DNA from: Paraburkholderia caledonica NBRC 102488
GTDB lineage: Bacteria > Pseudomonadota > Gammaproteobacteria > Burkholderiales > Burkholderiaceae
Reading direction: 5' to 3'
Length of the DNA stretch: 64,000 bases
NCBI RefSeq assembly: GCF_000685095.1
Contig: NZ_BAYE01000012.1
Coordinates: forward strand, 1-64,000
This document shows, piece by piece, positions 44,331-53,462 of the stretch. The notes under the pieces are model-generated. The model searched no databases and had not been told where the DNA came from. It worked only from the letters and a program-made list of their open reading frames with translations. The stretch's first letter is position 1. Every line of letters begins with the position of its first letter. A program made the translations under genes and the position numbers.

Positions 44331-45860
44331 TCAACGACCACGCTGGCCGCTGCGCGCCGGGTTGCCCCCGCGCGGCGAGTCGTTGCGCGACTTTGCGCCG
44401 CCGAGCAATGCACCCGGATTGCCGCTCTGCGGCTTGCGCGGCGCGTGCTGCGCGCCGCTACCTTCATGAGCAATAGCGCGCGGACGGTCGTCCTGACGCT
44501 GACCGTCGCGGCGCGGCTGGCCGCCGTTGCCGGCCGGCTTCGCGGCTTGTGGCTTCGGCTGCTGCTGGCCGTTCGCCGGGCGATGCCCGGAGCGTTGCGC
44601 TGGTTTTGCCGCGCCGCCGTTGCCAGCCTTCGGCGCGCCTTGACCTTGACGCGGCGAACGACCGCCGCCGCCACCGCCCTGGCCCCGGCGCAAAATCGGT
44701 TCCGGCTTCGCGGTCGGGTCCGGTTCGAACCCGGCGATCACTTCCTGCGGCACCGGACGCTTGATCAGCTTCTCAATGTCCTTCAGCAATTGCAGTTCGT
44801 CGACGCACACCAGCGAAATTGCCTCGCCCGTCGCACCCGCGCGACCGGTGCGGCCGATCCGGTGGACGTAATCTTCCGGCACGTTGGGTAGATCGAAATT
44901 GACGACGTGCGGCAACTGATCGATGTCGATACCGCGCGCGGCGATGTCGGTGGCGACCAGCACCTGCAGCGTGCCGTCCTTGAACTCGGCAAGCGCACGC
45001 GTACGAGCCGACTGGCTCTTGTTGCCGTGAATCGCCAGCGCGCTGATGCCGTCTTTGGTCAACTGTTCGGCGAGGCGATTGGCGCCGTGCTTGGTGCGCG
45101 TGAACACCAGTACTTGAAACCAGTTGTGCTGCTTGATCAGGTGCGTGAGTAACTCGCGCTTCTTGTCGCGATCCACCGGGTGAATTTTCTGCGCGACTGT
45201 TTCTGCGGTCGTGTTGCGGCGCGCGACTTCGATTAGCGCCGGCGAGTCGAGCAGATTGTCGGCGAGCGTTTTGATCTCGTCGGAGAACGTTGCCGAGAAG
45301 AGCAGGTTCTGGCGCTTCGGCGGCAGCTTGGCCAACACGCGTTTGATGTCGTGAATGAAGCCCATATCAAGCATGCGATCCGCCTCGTCGAGCACGAGAA
45401 TCTCGAGATGCGACAGGTCGATGGTCTTCTGCTGCATATGGTCGAGCAATCGGCCAGGTGTCGCGACGACGATGTCCACGCCGCTTCTGAGTGCGCCGAT
45501 CTGCGGATTGATGCCGACGCCGCCAAACATGACCGTTGACTTCAGCTTCAGATACTTGCCGTAAGCGCGCACGCTTTCTTCGACCTGTGCAGCGAGTTCC
45601 CGCGTAGGCGTAAGGATCAGCGCGCGCACTGCACGCTTGCCCGACGCGGATGCGTGCGGCGGCATGGAATTGAGACGTTGCAGGATTGGCAGCGTGAAAC
45701 CGGCCGTCTTGCCGGTGCCGGTTTGCGCGCCAGCCAGCAGATCGCCGCCGTTCAGTACAGCGGGAATCGCTTGCGTCTGGATGGGAGTCGGGGTGGTGTA
45801 GCCGAGTTCGTGTACAGCGCGGACCAGGGGTTCGGACAAGCCGAGGGAATCAAAAGACAT
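44331..45860 (-). CDS. rhlE: DEAD-box ATP-dependent RNA helicase, RhlE-like
   Basis: Encodes 509 residues. Q motif PTPIQTQAIP, Walker A AGAQTGTGKT (43-52), DEAD box in LVLDEADRMLDMGF, SAT in LLFSATFSDE and the final HRIGRTGRAG are all present. The last 130 residues are Gly-, Arg-, Gln- and Pro-rich, a flexible RNA-binding tail. RhlE helicases act in ribosome assembly and mRNA turnover. ATG at 45860 (MSFDSLGL) is preferred over a TTG five codons upstream. A 217-base leader precedes it. Confidence 0.95.
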   Translation of the reverse strand: MSFDSLGLSEPLVRAVHELGYTTPTPIQTQAIPAVLNGGDLLAGAQTGTGKTAGFTLPILQRLNSMPPHASASGKRAVRALILTPTRELAAQVEESVRAYGKYLKLKSTVMFGGVGINPQIGALRSGVDIVVATPGRLLDHMQQKTIDLSHLEILVLDEADRMLDMGFIHDIKRVLAKLPPKRQNLLFSATFSDEIKTLADNLLDSPALIEVARRNTTAETVAQKIHPVDRDKKRELLTHLIKQHNWFQVLVFTRTKHGANRLAEQLTKDGISALAIHGNKSQSARTRALAEFKDGTLQVLVATDIAARGIDIDQLPHVVNFDLPNVPEDYVHRIGRTGRAGATGEAISLVCVDELQLLKDIEKLIKRPVPQEVIAGFEPDPTAKPEPILRRGQGGGGGGRSPRQGQGAPKAGNGGAAKPAQRSGHRPANGQQQPKPQAAKPAGNGGQPRRDGQRQDDRPRAIAHEGSGAQHAPRKPQSGNPGALLGGAKSRNDSPRGGNPARSGQRGR

Positions 45861-46077
45861 AGAAACTCTTTGCAATGCAGTTTCGCGAGCGGCACACGTG
45901 GGCCCCCAGCGGGCACAAATGCGGCATGAACACGCCGCATGGCGTGATCGAGATCAAGGCCGAAGCCCCGTTCCGTTCGCAGAGAAATCGGCGGCACGCT
46001 CGGATGCGTGCCGAATGCTTCAACGCGCTATGCAGACACGTTGACTGGCCTTAAGTTGCATTTCGCCGCCGTGGACG

Positions 46078-46698
46078 TTACGCGACATAGCGCGCAACGC
46101 TGACGAATTGACACAGACTGCCCGCCAGTACGAACAGGTGCCAGATACCATGTCCGTGCCGGATGCGCTCGTCGTTGATGAAGAAGTAGATGCCGGCGCT
46201 GTAGATGACTCCGCCGGCCACGAGCCAGGCAGTGCCCGCGGCCGGTAATGCTTGGACCAGCGGGCGGACGGCAACGAGCGCGAGCCATCCCATCAGGACA
46301 TACAGCACCATCGAAACGCTGCGGGTGCGTCGCCCGAGCGTCAGTTCCTGCACGATGCCGAGAGCAGCAAGCCCCCAGCTTACGCCGAATAGCGACCAGC
46401 CCCACGGCCCGCGCAACGTGACAAGCGTGAACGGAGTGTAGCTTCCGGCGATCAGCAGATAGATCGCCGAATGGTCGCATTTCTGCAGCACTGCCTTGAT
46501 ACGGGGACGGCGCACGCTGTGGTAAAGCGTCGAGATAGCATATAGCACGAACAGCATCGCACCGTACACGCTGAAGCTGACCACCTTGTATGCGTCGCCC
46601 TCTACCGCACCCATCGTCACGAGCGTAGCCAGCCCCGCCACCGACAGCACGGCGCCGACGAGGTGGGTAATGCTGTTGAAACGCTCACCGACATGCAC
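46078..46698 (-). CDS. Hemolysin III family (YqfA/PAQR-like) membrane protein
   Basis: Encodes 206 residues with seven predicted membrane segments. The family Ser and His residues are in STLYHSVRRP, KCDHSAIYLLIAGSYTP and RHGHGIWHLFV. Bacterial members are related to PAQR receptors and possible hydrolases; haemolysis is not implied. The GTG at 46698 is chosen because AGGAGG lies eight bases before it; a GTG six codons upstream would place this Shine-Dalgarno inside the gene. Confidence 0.88.
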   Translation of the reverse strand: MHVGERFNSITHLVGAVLSVAGLATLVTMGAVEGDAYKVVSFSVYGAMLFVLYAISTLYHSVRRPRIKAVLQKCDHSAIYLLIAGSYTPFTLVTLRGPWGWSLFGVSWGLAALGIVQELTLGRRTRSVSMVLYVLMGWLALVAVRPLVQALPAAGTAWLVAGGVIYSAGIYFFINDERIRHGHGIWHLFVLAGSLCQFVSVARYVA

Positions 46699-46767
46699 GG
46701 GTCTTTCCTCCTGCACGGTTTCATCGAGGCATGCGTTGCCGAAGCCTCATGATACCGGTCCTCAAAA

Positions 46768-46805
46768 AACGAAGGGCGCGGCCGCGAATTTCGCAGGCCG
46801 CGCCC
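46768..46805 (-). terminator. Terminator of the cytochrome c operon
   Basis: GGGCGCGGCC / GGCCGCGCCC stem; on the minus strand it is followed by TTCGTTTTTT. Located 20 bases after the stop of the triheme gene. Confidence 0.8.
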
Positions 46806-46824
46806 CCGGTGCATCGAACGCTGC

Positions 46825-48123
46825 TTAGTCGAGCGGCGCCGAACGCAGATCCGACACTTGCTGCGGCGACACGGCCGTGCCGTGGTTGCCCCACGACATA
46901 CGGATATACGTGACGACAGCGGCTACTTCCTGGTTCGACAGCGATTGCGCGAACGGCGGCATGCCGTACGGATGCGGATTCGCGTCCGTGCTCGGAGGAT
47001 AACCGCCGTTCAGCACCATGCGGATCGGGTTGACCGCCGACGGCATCTGGATCGACTGGTTGTTCGCGAGCGGCGGGAAGGCCGGCGGCTGGCCGAGGCC
47101 GTTATCCGCGTGGCACTTCGCGCAGTTGTCAGCGTAGATCTTCTGACCTTGCTTCAACAGCTCGCCGCCGAACTTTTCGGACGTTTCCAGTTGCAGCGGC
47201 TCCGGTGCTTCGCTCTTCTGCGGAATCGTCTTCAGGTACGTGGCCATTGCGTTGATGTCCGCATCGCTCATGTACTGCAGGCTGTTGTGAACCACTTCCG
47301 CCATCGGGCCGAAGACCGCACCGCGGTTCGACACACCCGTTTTCAGCAGATCGGCGATGTCTTTCGTTTCCCAGTCGCCGAGGCCCGCTTCCTTGTTCGA
47401 CGTGAGCGACGGTGCGTACCAGTTCTGCAGCGGGATCAGGCCGCCTGCAAAAGCCGCCGAGCTGACCGGGCCGCCCATTGCGTTGATCGACGTGTGGCAC
47501 ATGCCGCAGTGGCCGAGGCCTTCGATCAGGTACGCGCCGCGGTTCCACTCGACCGACTTGGTCGGATCCGCTTTGTACTCGCCTTCACGGAAGAACAGCG
47601 TGCGCCAGCCGATCAGCATGTTGCGCTGGTTGAACGGGAACCTCAGTTCGTGCGGGCGGCTCGGCACGTTGACCGGCGTGACCGAGCGCAGATACGCATA
47701 GATCGCGTCCGAGTCGGCGCGCGTGACCTTCGTGTAGCTCGTGAACGGGAAGCCCGGATAGAGCAGGCTGCCGTCTTTCGAGCGGCCGGTGTGCATGGCG
47801 CGGTAGAAGTCGTCCTGCGTCCACTTGCCGATACCGTACTGATCGTCAGGCGTGATATTCGGCGTGAACATCGTGCCGAACGGCGTGGCCATGGGCAGGC
47901 CGCCGGCGAACTGCTTGCCGCCGCGGACCGTGTGGCAGGCAATACAGTCGCCGGCGCGGGCGAGGTATTCGCCCTTCTTCACGAGCGCAGCCTGGTCGGC
48001 GGGCGTTGCCGCCACGGCCGAGCCGTTATGCAGATTGTCGCCGCCCGACCACAGGACGGGAACGAGTGCAGCAGCCGCAACAACGACAACTGCCGAGAGG
48101 GCGAACAAAGACTTGCGTTTCAT
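46825..48123 (-). CDS. Triheme cytochrome c, alcohol/gluconate dehydrogenase subunit type
   Basis: Encodes 432 residues. A signal or anchor segment at about 7-25 (LFALSAVVVVAAAALVPVLW) is followed by three c-type heme sites: Cys60-Cys63-His64 (CIACH), Cys206-Cys209-His210 (CGMCH) and Cys334-Cys337-His338 (CAKCH). The arrangement matches the cytochrome subunit of membrane alcohol, gluconate or sorbitol dehydrogenases, which passes electrons from the enzyme to quinone or oxidase. No dehydrogenase gene is nearby. The diheme gene lies 21 bases upstream in the same operon. Confidence 0.92.
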   Translation of the reverse strand: MKRKSLFALSAVVVVAAAALVPVLWSGGDNLHNGSAVAATPADQAALVKKGEYLARAGDCIACHTVRGGKQFAGGLPMATPFGTMFTPNITPDDQYGIGKWTQDDFYRAMHTGRSKDGSLLYPGFPFTSYTKVTRADSDAIYAYLRSVTPVNVPSRPHELRFPFNQRNMLIGWRTLFFREGEYKADPTKSVEWNRGAYLIEGLGHCGMCHTSINAMGGPVSSAAFAGGLIPLQNWYAPSLTSNKEAGLGDWETKDIADLLKTGVSNRGAVFGPMAEVVHNSLQYMSDADINAMATYLKTIPQKSEAPEPLQLETSEKFGGELLKQGQKIYADNCAKCHADNGLGQPPAFPPLANNQSIQMPSAVNPIRMVLNGGYPPSTDANPHPYGMPPFAQSLSNQEVAAVVTYIRMSWGNHGTAVSPQQVSDLRSAPLD

Positions 48124-48144
48124 TTGAGTGTCTCTCCCGGTGCC

Positions 48145-48876
48145 TTATTGCGGTTCGCTGCCGCAGGCAAGCGGAGTCTTCATCGAGCGGGCCGGAGCCG
48201 GCACGGGGTTTTGTGGGGCCTGTTGCGTGGAAAGCCAGGCGGCGACCGCGTTCACGTCTTCGTCTGTGAGACGCGTGGCAATGGTGTGCATGCAATCAGG
48301 TGCGATTGCGTGGCGCGTGCCCGAACGCCATGCGCCGAGCTGCGCGCTGATGTAGTCGGAGTGCAGACCGACGAGACCCGGGATTGCAGGCTCCATACCG
48401 GTCAGACCCTTGCCGTGGCAGGCGGCGCAAGCCGGAATCTGCTTCGACGCGTCGCCGTTCAGCACGATCTGCTGGCCCCGAGCAAGCGTGGTCGACGACA
48501 CCGTCGGCTTGGCCGGCTGCGGATAGGGCGGGCGTTGCTTCGAGAAGTACGTGGCGATCTGATGCAGGTAGTCGTCGGAAAGGTACGTGACGAGGTAATT
48601 CATGGGCGGGTACTTACGGCGCCCTTCGCGGAAATTCAGCAACTGGTTGTACAGATAGTCGGCCGGCTTGCCCGCAAGACGCGGGAAGTAGTCGTTGTCA
48701 GTACCTTGACCGTGCGTGCCGTGGCAGGCCGTGCAACCTTGCACGCGCGCTTCCATAGTATCGGGGGCCTTCGGTTGAGTCTGCGCTTTCGCAGCGCTAT
48801 AGACACCCGCGGAGCCGATCAGCAGAAGGGCAAGCAACGGGCGGAAAATGCGTCTTGAAGACACGCGTAACTCCAT
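48145..48876 (-). CDS. Diheme cytochrome c, c4-like
   Basis: Encodes 243 residues. An N-terminal signal segment (RPLLALLLIGSAGVYSAAKA) is followed by two heme sites, Cys48-Cys51-His52 (CTACH) and Cys150-Cys153-His154 (CAACH), in two similar halves as in cytochrome c4. It should sit in the periplasm or on the membrane face and carry electrons between a dehydrogenase and terminal oxidase. ATG 48876 gives a complete signal peptide. It is the first gene of the pair with the triheme protein. Confidence 0.9.
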   Translation of the reverse strand: MELRVSSRRIFRPLLALLLIGSAGVYSAAKAQTQPKAPDTMEARVQGCTACHGTHGQGTDNDYFPRLAGKPADYLYNQLLNFREGRRKYPPMNYLVTYLSDDYLHQIATYFSKQRPPYPQPAKPTVSSTTLARGQQIVLNGDASKQIPACAACHGKGLTGMEPAIPGLVGLHSDYISAQLGAWRSGTRHAIAPDCMHTIATRLTDEDVNAVAAWLSTQQAPQNPVPAPARSMKTPLACGSEPQ

Positions 48877-49262
48877 CAAAATCGGGGACCTGACCGAACT
48901 TCGAGCGGCTCGGTGTGAAGGGCAGCCGGCGCTGCGGCGACGCAGCATTCTATCATCGAAGGGTGATGATGACTATTTGCCACATTCGACAAGCTTGCGG
49001 CCGTCACAGGCATGCGACAGTTTGACGCGCATCGCCACACGGAACCGCCGCGACTTTCAGACTTGGTGCGTGGACGTCAGTTGCAATCGCTGTACCCGGC
49101 AAACTTTTGTCCGCTCGATGTTGAACCGACCCGCGCGCGTGCCATCGAAGCGTACACTTCCGGGCGCCGAACCGCGGACGAGATCTGTCCGCGCGCAGGG
49201 ACCCGGTTCATCCGGTCCGGCAGGCGCCCGCCGTTTTCCCGTTCATCCGCTATCGGCCTTAC
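48877..49262. other. Divergent intergenic region between cytochrome operon and copC
   Basis: No coding sequence supported. It must contain the promoters of both operons. No palindrome or regulator site stands out. Confidence 0.5.
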
Positions 49263-49640
49263 ATGAAGCTAATCAATCTTTTCAGTCCGGCGTGGTTTTC
49301 GTCCGCGCTCGGCGCCGCGGCGCTCATTATGGCGTCCACGGCATTCGCGCATGCGCATCTCGTTTCCAGCGAACCCGCAGCCAACGCCGAAGTTGCGCCA
49401 CCTGCAGAGGTCACCCTTCACTTCAGCGAGCCGCTCGAGCCGGCCTTCAGCAAAATCGCGCTGAACGACGCGAACGGCAAGGTAGCCGCGCCCGCGGCGT
49501 CGCAAGTCGACAAGCACGACGCGCGTGTCATGCATCTGCCGCTGCCGCAGTTGAGCGCGGGACGCTACGCGGTGCACTGGACCGCCGTGGCAACCGACGG
49601 TCATCGCACGCAAGGCGACTTTGCGTTCATCGTCAAATGA
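49263..49640 (+). CDS. copC: Copper resistance protein CopC
   Basis: Encodes 125 residues. A signal peptide ends at AFA29, leaving His1 at the mature N-terminus (HAHLVSSEP). The Cu(II) ligands of CopC are all in place: mature His1, Asp83 and His85, the last two in TDGHRTQGDF. The Met-rich Cu(I) loop of plant-pathogen CopC is missing, so this is a Cu(II)-only form. It overlaps copD by four bases. Confidence 0.94.
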   Translation: MKLINLFSPAWFSSALGAAALIMASTAFAHAHLVSSEPAANAEVAPPAEVTLHFSEPLEPAFSKIALNDANGKVAAPAASQVDKHDARVMHLPLPQLSAGRYAVHWTAVATDGHRTQGDFAFIVK

Positions 49641-50566
49641 GCATCGACGGATTGTGGATCGGGCAGGTCGCCATGGCCGCGCTCATGAATGTCGCGTTTG
49701 CGTTTGCCGTCGGTTCGGCATTGCTCGGCGCGTGGCTCGCGAACGATGCCAAGGCGAAGATCGCGCCAGGGCGTGCCGCCTGGTTGCGCGCGCAACGTTC
49801 AATGCTGACGGCGAGCGTCGTCCTGGTGCTCGCGGACCTCGGCTGGCTGTTGTATCAGGCGGCGTCGATGAGTGGCGTTGCGCTTCCCGCCGCATTTGCC
49901 TACGTGCCGACGGTGCTCACCCAAACGCATGTCGGCTACGGCTGGAGCATTGCGTTCGCGGGCACACTGGTGTTGCTGGGCACGGCAATGACGGCTCATA
50001 GCGGCATGTTGCGCAACGCGCTGCTGTGGCTCGCGGTGATTGCGGTCGCCGCAGGCAAGGCGTCGCTCGGGCACGCGGTGGACGCGGGCCCGGCATCCGC
50101 GGCCATCGCAATGCAAACGCTTCATGTGCTCGTGACCAGCGTGTGGGCCGGCCTCGCGATTACAGCCGGATTGGCGGTGTTGCCGGCGCTCGGCACGTCG
50201 ACCGCTCGCGGCATATTGATCCGCACAGCGACGCAGGTGTCGAACGTGTCGGTGGTCGCGGTGGGATTCGTGCTGCTCTCCGGCATCTTCAATGCGGTGC
50301 GCGGCTCCGGCGGCTCATTCGAGGCGATCGGGTCGAGCACATGGGGCCACGTTTTGATCCTCAAGCTTTCGCTTGTCGCTCTCGCGCTCGTGCTCGGCGG
50401 CCTCAACCGCTTCCTTGCGCTTCCGCGTCTGCGCCGTACTGCATCGACGATGGACGCCCATACGTTCACCAACGTGCTTTATCTGGAAGCGCTTGCCATG
50501 ATCGGCGTTCTCGTCGCTGCCGCCGCGCTGTCGCATAGCGTGCCGGCGTTCGCGATGGTGAACTGA
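49637..50566 (+). CDS. copD: Copper resistance membrane protein CopD
   Basis: Encodes 309 residues with about eight membrane segments, for example VAMAALMNVAFAFAVGSAL and LLVLADLGW-type stretches. CopD-family His and Met positions are suggested in SLGHAVDAGPAS. It is thought to move copper across the inner membrane with CopC. The ATG overlaps the copC stop (ATGA), so translation is coupled. The long open frame upstream is antisense to nothing and not used. Confidence 0.93.
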   Translation: MSIDGLWIGQVAMAALMNVAFAFAVGSALLGAWLANDAKAKIAPGRAAWLRAQRSMLTASVVLVLADLGWLLYQAASMSGVALPAAFAYVPTVLTQTHVGYGWSIAFAGTLVLLGTAMTAHSGMLRNALLWLAVIAVAAGKASLGHAVDAGPASAAIAMQTLHVLVTSVWAGLAITAGLAVLPALGTSTARGILIRTATQVSNVSVVAVGFVLLSGIFNAVRGSGGSFEAIGSSTWGHVLILKLSLVALALVLGGLNRFLALPRLRRTASTMDAHTFTNVLYLEALAMIGVLVAAAALSHSVPAFAMVN

Positions 50567-50722
50567 GTTCTATACGCGAGATGACCGGCGCCACGGGGCG
50601 GGCCGTGTTGCCAGTAGGCGTGTGTGCATCCGCGTAAGAATGCGCCGCACGGTTTCAACGTGCGGCGCGATGACCAACTCGAGCGAACAATCGCGTGTCG
50701 AGCATTCGACCGATCAGCCAAT

Positions 50723-51025
50723 TCATTCGAGACCCAGCCGGTGACCGAGAATCGGCGCACAAAATAACGCGATTGCGCAGCCAGCTACTTTGCCTTCGAG
50801 TTCGGCTGCTGCTGCATGTGCGCCGTAGACATGCATGAGCAGATCGAAAAGCTGGGGGATGCAATACACGACGGCGGCGACGATAAACCATTTTTCAAGC
50901 GGCGCGATGCGCCAGCCGCGTTCATACGCAACGGCCGCGCCAATCACGCGAAGCACGCCGAACAGCACCAGCGCGCCGACGGCCGCCTGCTCGCGCAGCA
51001 GATAATCCGGAATGAATTCGCCCAT
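50723..51025 (-). CDS. Small membrane protein, unknown function
   Basis: Encodes 100 residues with three predicted membrane segments: GALVLFGVLRVIGAAVAY, WFIVAAVVYCIPQLFDLLMH and VAGCAIALFCAPILG. GGGAG lies four bases before the ATG at 51025. The short loops (YERGWRIAPLEKW) show no catalytic motif. It stands between copCD and dgoD. I do not recognise the family. Confidence 0.7.
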   Translation of the reverse strand: MGEFIPDYLLREQAAVGALVLFGVLRVIGAAVAYERGWRIAPLEKWFIVAAVVYCIPQLFDLLMHVYGAHAAAAELEGKVAGCAIALFCAPILGHRLGLE

Positions 51026-51224
51026 GAGACTCCCCGATGCATTCGTTGTTCGGACGCATTTCAGCAAGGAGCAGGCCATGTATCTGTCTGATGCCGAACA
51101 AAGGGCACGCAAGCCTATTGGGGGAAGGCCAGAGGCGGCGCAAGCCGCAGCGCTGTGATCTGTCACGGCGCACAAAAGAGGACGCCGCCCGCAGGCGGCG
51201 TCAGTCAGCAAGCGCGTGAAGCGA

Positions 51225-52373
51225 TCACCACTCGGCGACGCTGCCGTCCGCGTGACGCCAGACCGGATTGCGCCAGCGATGGCCGACCTTCGCCATCTCG
51301 CGCACTTTCTCCTCGTTCACTTCGATTCCGAGACCCGGACCTTGCGGAATCGACACGAAGCCGTCTTCATATTTGAAGACTTCCGGGTTCTTGATGTAGT
51401 CGAGCAGGTCATTGCCTTGGTTGTAGTGAATCCCGAGGCTCTGTTCCTGGATAAACGCGTTGTAGCTCACGGCGTCGATCTGCAGACAGGTTGCCAATGC
51501 AATCGGGCCGAGCGGGCAGTGCAGCGCGAGCGCGACGTCGTAGGCTTCGGCCATCGACGCGATCTTGCGGCACTCGGTGATCCCGCCCGCGTGCGACGCG
51601 TCCGGCTGGATGATGTCGACATAGCCGCCGGACAAAATGTGCTTGAAGTCCCAGCGCGAATAGAGACGCTCGCCCAGTGCAATCGGCGTGTTCGTCTGAT
51701 TGACGATGTCACGCAGCGCTTCTGCATTCTCCGAAAGCACCGGCTCTTCGATGAAAAGCAGCTTGTACGGGTCGAGTTCTTTCGCCAGCACCTTGGCCAT
51801 AGGCTTATGCACGCGGCCGTGAAAGTCCACACCGATGCCGATGTTCGGCCCTACCGCCTCGCGCACGGCCGCGACGTTGTTGATTACGCCTTGCACCTTG
51901 TCGAAGGTGTCGATGATCTGCAGCTCTTCCGAGCCATTCATCTTGACAGCCTTGAAGCCACGTTCAACCACGGCGCGCGCGTTGTTCGCGACGTCGCTCG
52001 GACGGTCGCCGCCGATCCACGAATACACCTTGATCCGGTCACGAACCTGGCCGCCGAGCAGCGCGTGCACCGGCACGCCGTGATGCTTGCCCTTGATGTC
52101 CCACAGCGCCTGGTCGACGCCGGCAATCGCGCTCATCGTGATCGGACCGCCGCGATAGAACCCTGCTCGATACATGACCTGCCAGTGGTCTTCGATCAGA
52201 AGCGGGTCTTTGCCGATCAGATAATCCGACAACTCCTCGACCGCCGCCGCGACCGTATGCGCGCGGCCCTCGACTACCGGCTCGCCCCAGCCGACGATGC
52301 CTTCGTCGGTCTCGATCTTCAGGAAACACCAGCGCGGTGGAACGATGAAAGTTTCGAGCTTGGTGATTTTCAT
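51225..52373 (-). CDS. dgoD: D-galactonate dehydratase
   Basis: Encodes 382 residues, the same as E. coli DgoD, and closely alike along its length (MKITKLETFIVPPRWCFLKIE). Enolase-superfamily magnesium ligands are Asp183, Glu209 and Glu235, and the base His285 lies in LALHCPLGPI, matching E. coli numbering. It dehydrates D-galactonate to 2-keto-3-deoxygalactonate. The kinase and aldolase genes are not in the window. Divergent from the FadR-type regulator across a perfect palindrome. Confidence 0.96.
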   Translation of the reverse strand: MKITKLETFIVPPRWCFLKIETDEGIVGWGEPVVEGRAHTVAAAVEELSDYLIGKDPLLIEDHWQVMYRAGFYRGGPITMSAIAGVDQALWDIKGKHHGVPVHALLGGQVRDRIKVYSWIGGDRPSDVANNARAVVERGFKAVKMNGSEELQIIDTFDKVQGVINNVAAVREAVGPNIGIGVDFHGRVHKPMAKVLAKELDPYKLLFIEEPVLSENAEALRDIVNQTNTPIALGERLYSRWDFKHILSGGYVDIIQPDASHAGGITECRKIASMAEAYDVALALHCPLGPIALATCLQIDAVSYNAFIQEQSLGIHYNQGNDLLDYIKNPEVFKYEDGFVSIPQGPGLGIEVNEEKVREMAKVGHRWRNPVWRHADGSVAEW

Positions 52374-52438
52374 AGTGTGCGTCTCCGATCGCATGCCAAA
52401 TTTTCGAGGATCCCCATGCTACAACAAAAGGCCGCTAC

Positions 52439-52456
52439 AGTACTATTAATAGTACT
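52439..52456. promoter_or_regulatory. Palindromic operator between dgoD and its regulator
   Basis: AGTACTATTAATAGTACT is a perfect 18-bp palindrome in otherwise GC-rich DNA, centred between the two divergent starts. It is a good candidate for the binding site of the adjacent FadR-type protein. Confidence 0.75.
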
Positions 52457-52497
52457 ATTCGCCACATGTTGAGCGGCCTCGCCGCAAGGAGGAACCT

Positions 52498-53175
52498 ATT
52501 CGGCACGATCTGCATGGGCGCGTCGCCCACAGGCTGGCTACTGCGATACTGCGCGGCGATTACGCGCCCGATTCGATTCTGCCGCGTGAGGCGGAGTTGA
52601 TGGACGCGTTTGGCGTGAGCCGCACGGTATTGCGCGAGGCGTTGCGCACGCTGACGTCGAAAGGGTTGATCGAATCGCGCCCGCGCGTGGGTACGCGGGT
52701 GCGGCCACGACAGGCGTGGAATCTGCTCGATGTCGACGTGCTCGACTGGTATTCACGCGTCGCCGAGCCGATGCAGTTCGCGCTCAAGCTGCAGGAAATG
52801 CGGGAGATGGTCGAGCCGTATGCCGCAGGTCTCGCGGCCGCTTCACACTCCGACGAGACATTTGGCGCCCTTGCGGCCGCTCACGCCGCGATGGCCGGTG
52901 CGCGCAACGTCGATCAATGGGTGCGGGCCGATCTGCAATTTCACCTGAGCGTGTTGATCGCGTGCAGTAACGAGTTGCTGATACCGCTCGGCACGCTGAT
53001 CGAGCGCACGCTCGAGGCGCAGCTTCGGCTGAATGCGAAACGCGCGGACGTCTTCAACGCTTCACTCGCCGAACATACGGCGGTGTTCGAGGCGATTCGC
53101 GACCGCGACGCGGACGCGGCGCGCGACGCAATGGCGCGCCTGCTCAGCGTGACGCGCGCCCGCATCGAGGCGTGA
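52498..53175 (+). CDS. FadR/GntR family regulator (DgoR-like), AUU start
   Basis: Encodes 225 residues if it starts at ATT 52498. The winged helix needs the upstream part: HDLHGRVAHRLATAILRGDY, then LPREAELMDAFGVSRTVLREALR, and RPRVGTRV. The C-terminal FCD ligand domain follows (FHLSVLIACSN). A strong AAGGAGG at 52486-52492 lies five bases before the ATT, and no ATG, GTG or TTG starts the frame between it and the middle of the domain (TTG at 52597). Most likely the repressor of dgoD in response to galactonate or its product. Confidence 0.82.
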   Translation: MRHDLHGRVAHRLATAILRGDYAPDSILPREAELMDAFGVSRTVLREALRTLTSKGLIESRPRVGTRVRPRQAWNLLDVDVLDWYSRVAEPMQFALKLQEMREMVEPYAAGLAAASHSDETFGALAAAHAAMAGARNVDQWVRADLQFHLSVLIACSNELLIPLGTLIERTLEAQLRLNAKRADVFNASLAEHTAVFEAIRDRDADAARDAMARLLSVTRARIEA

Positions 53176-53462
53176 CGAGTTCATCGCCGCATGTGCCGTC
53201 GAGCGTCTTGCGTCTTATGCGTCTGGCGGAGTGTCAGCAGTGACGGAATGACCGGCAGGATCGCGACGATGTACGTCAGCGTGAGGTCGTTTAGATAAGC
53301 GGCCATTGACGCCAACTGTGTGGTTCATGCAATCAATGCCGGCATGCCGCGGTTCGAGCCGCTGGCGAATTTTCGGCTAGAACGCCGGGTTGAACGGCGT
53401 CAAAGCGACCGCCCGCGCTGCGTGTGAAGGACGCAACTGGCGCGGCCGCTTCCGGTCGCATG

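Noticed and set aside
46858..48858. A 666-codon plus-strand frame over the cytochrome genes
   Set aside because: Both cytochrome genes on the minus strand carry exact CxxCH sites and signal peptides, so the opposite frame is a shadow.
51216..52472. A long plus-strand frame opposite dgoD
   Set aside because: Shadow of dgoD, which has all catalytic residues in the expected positions.
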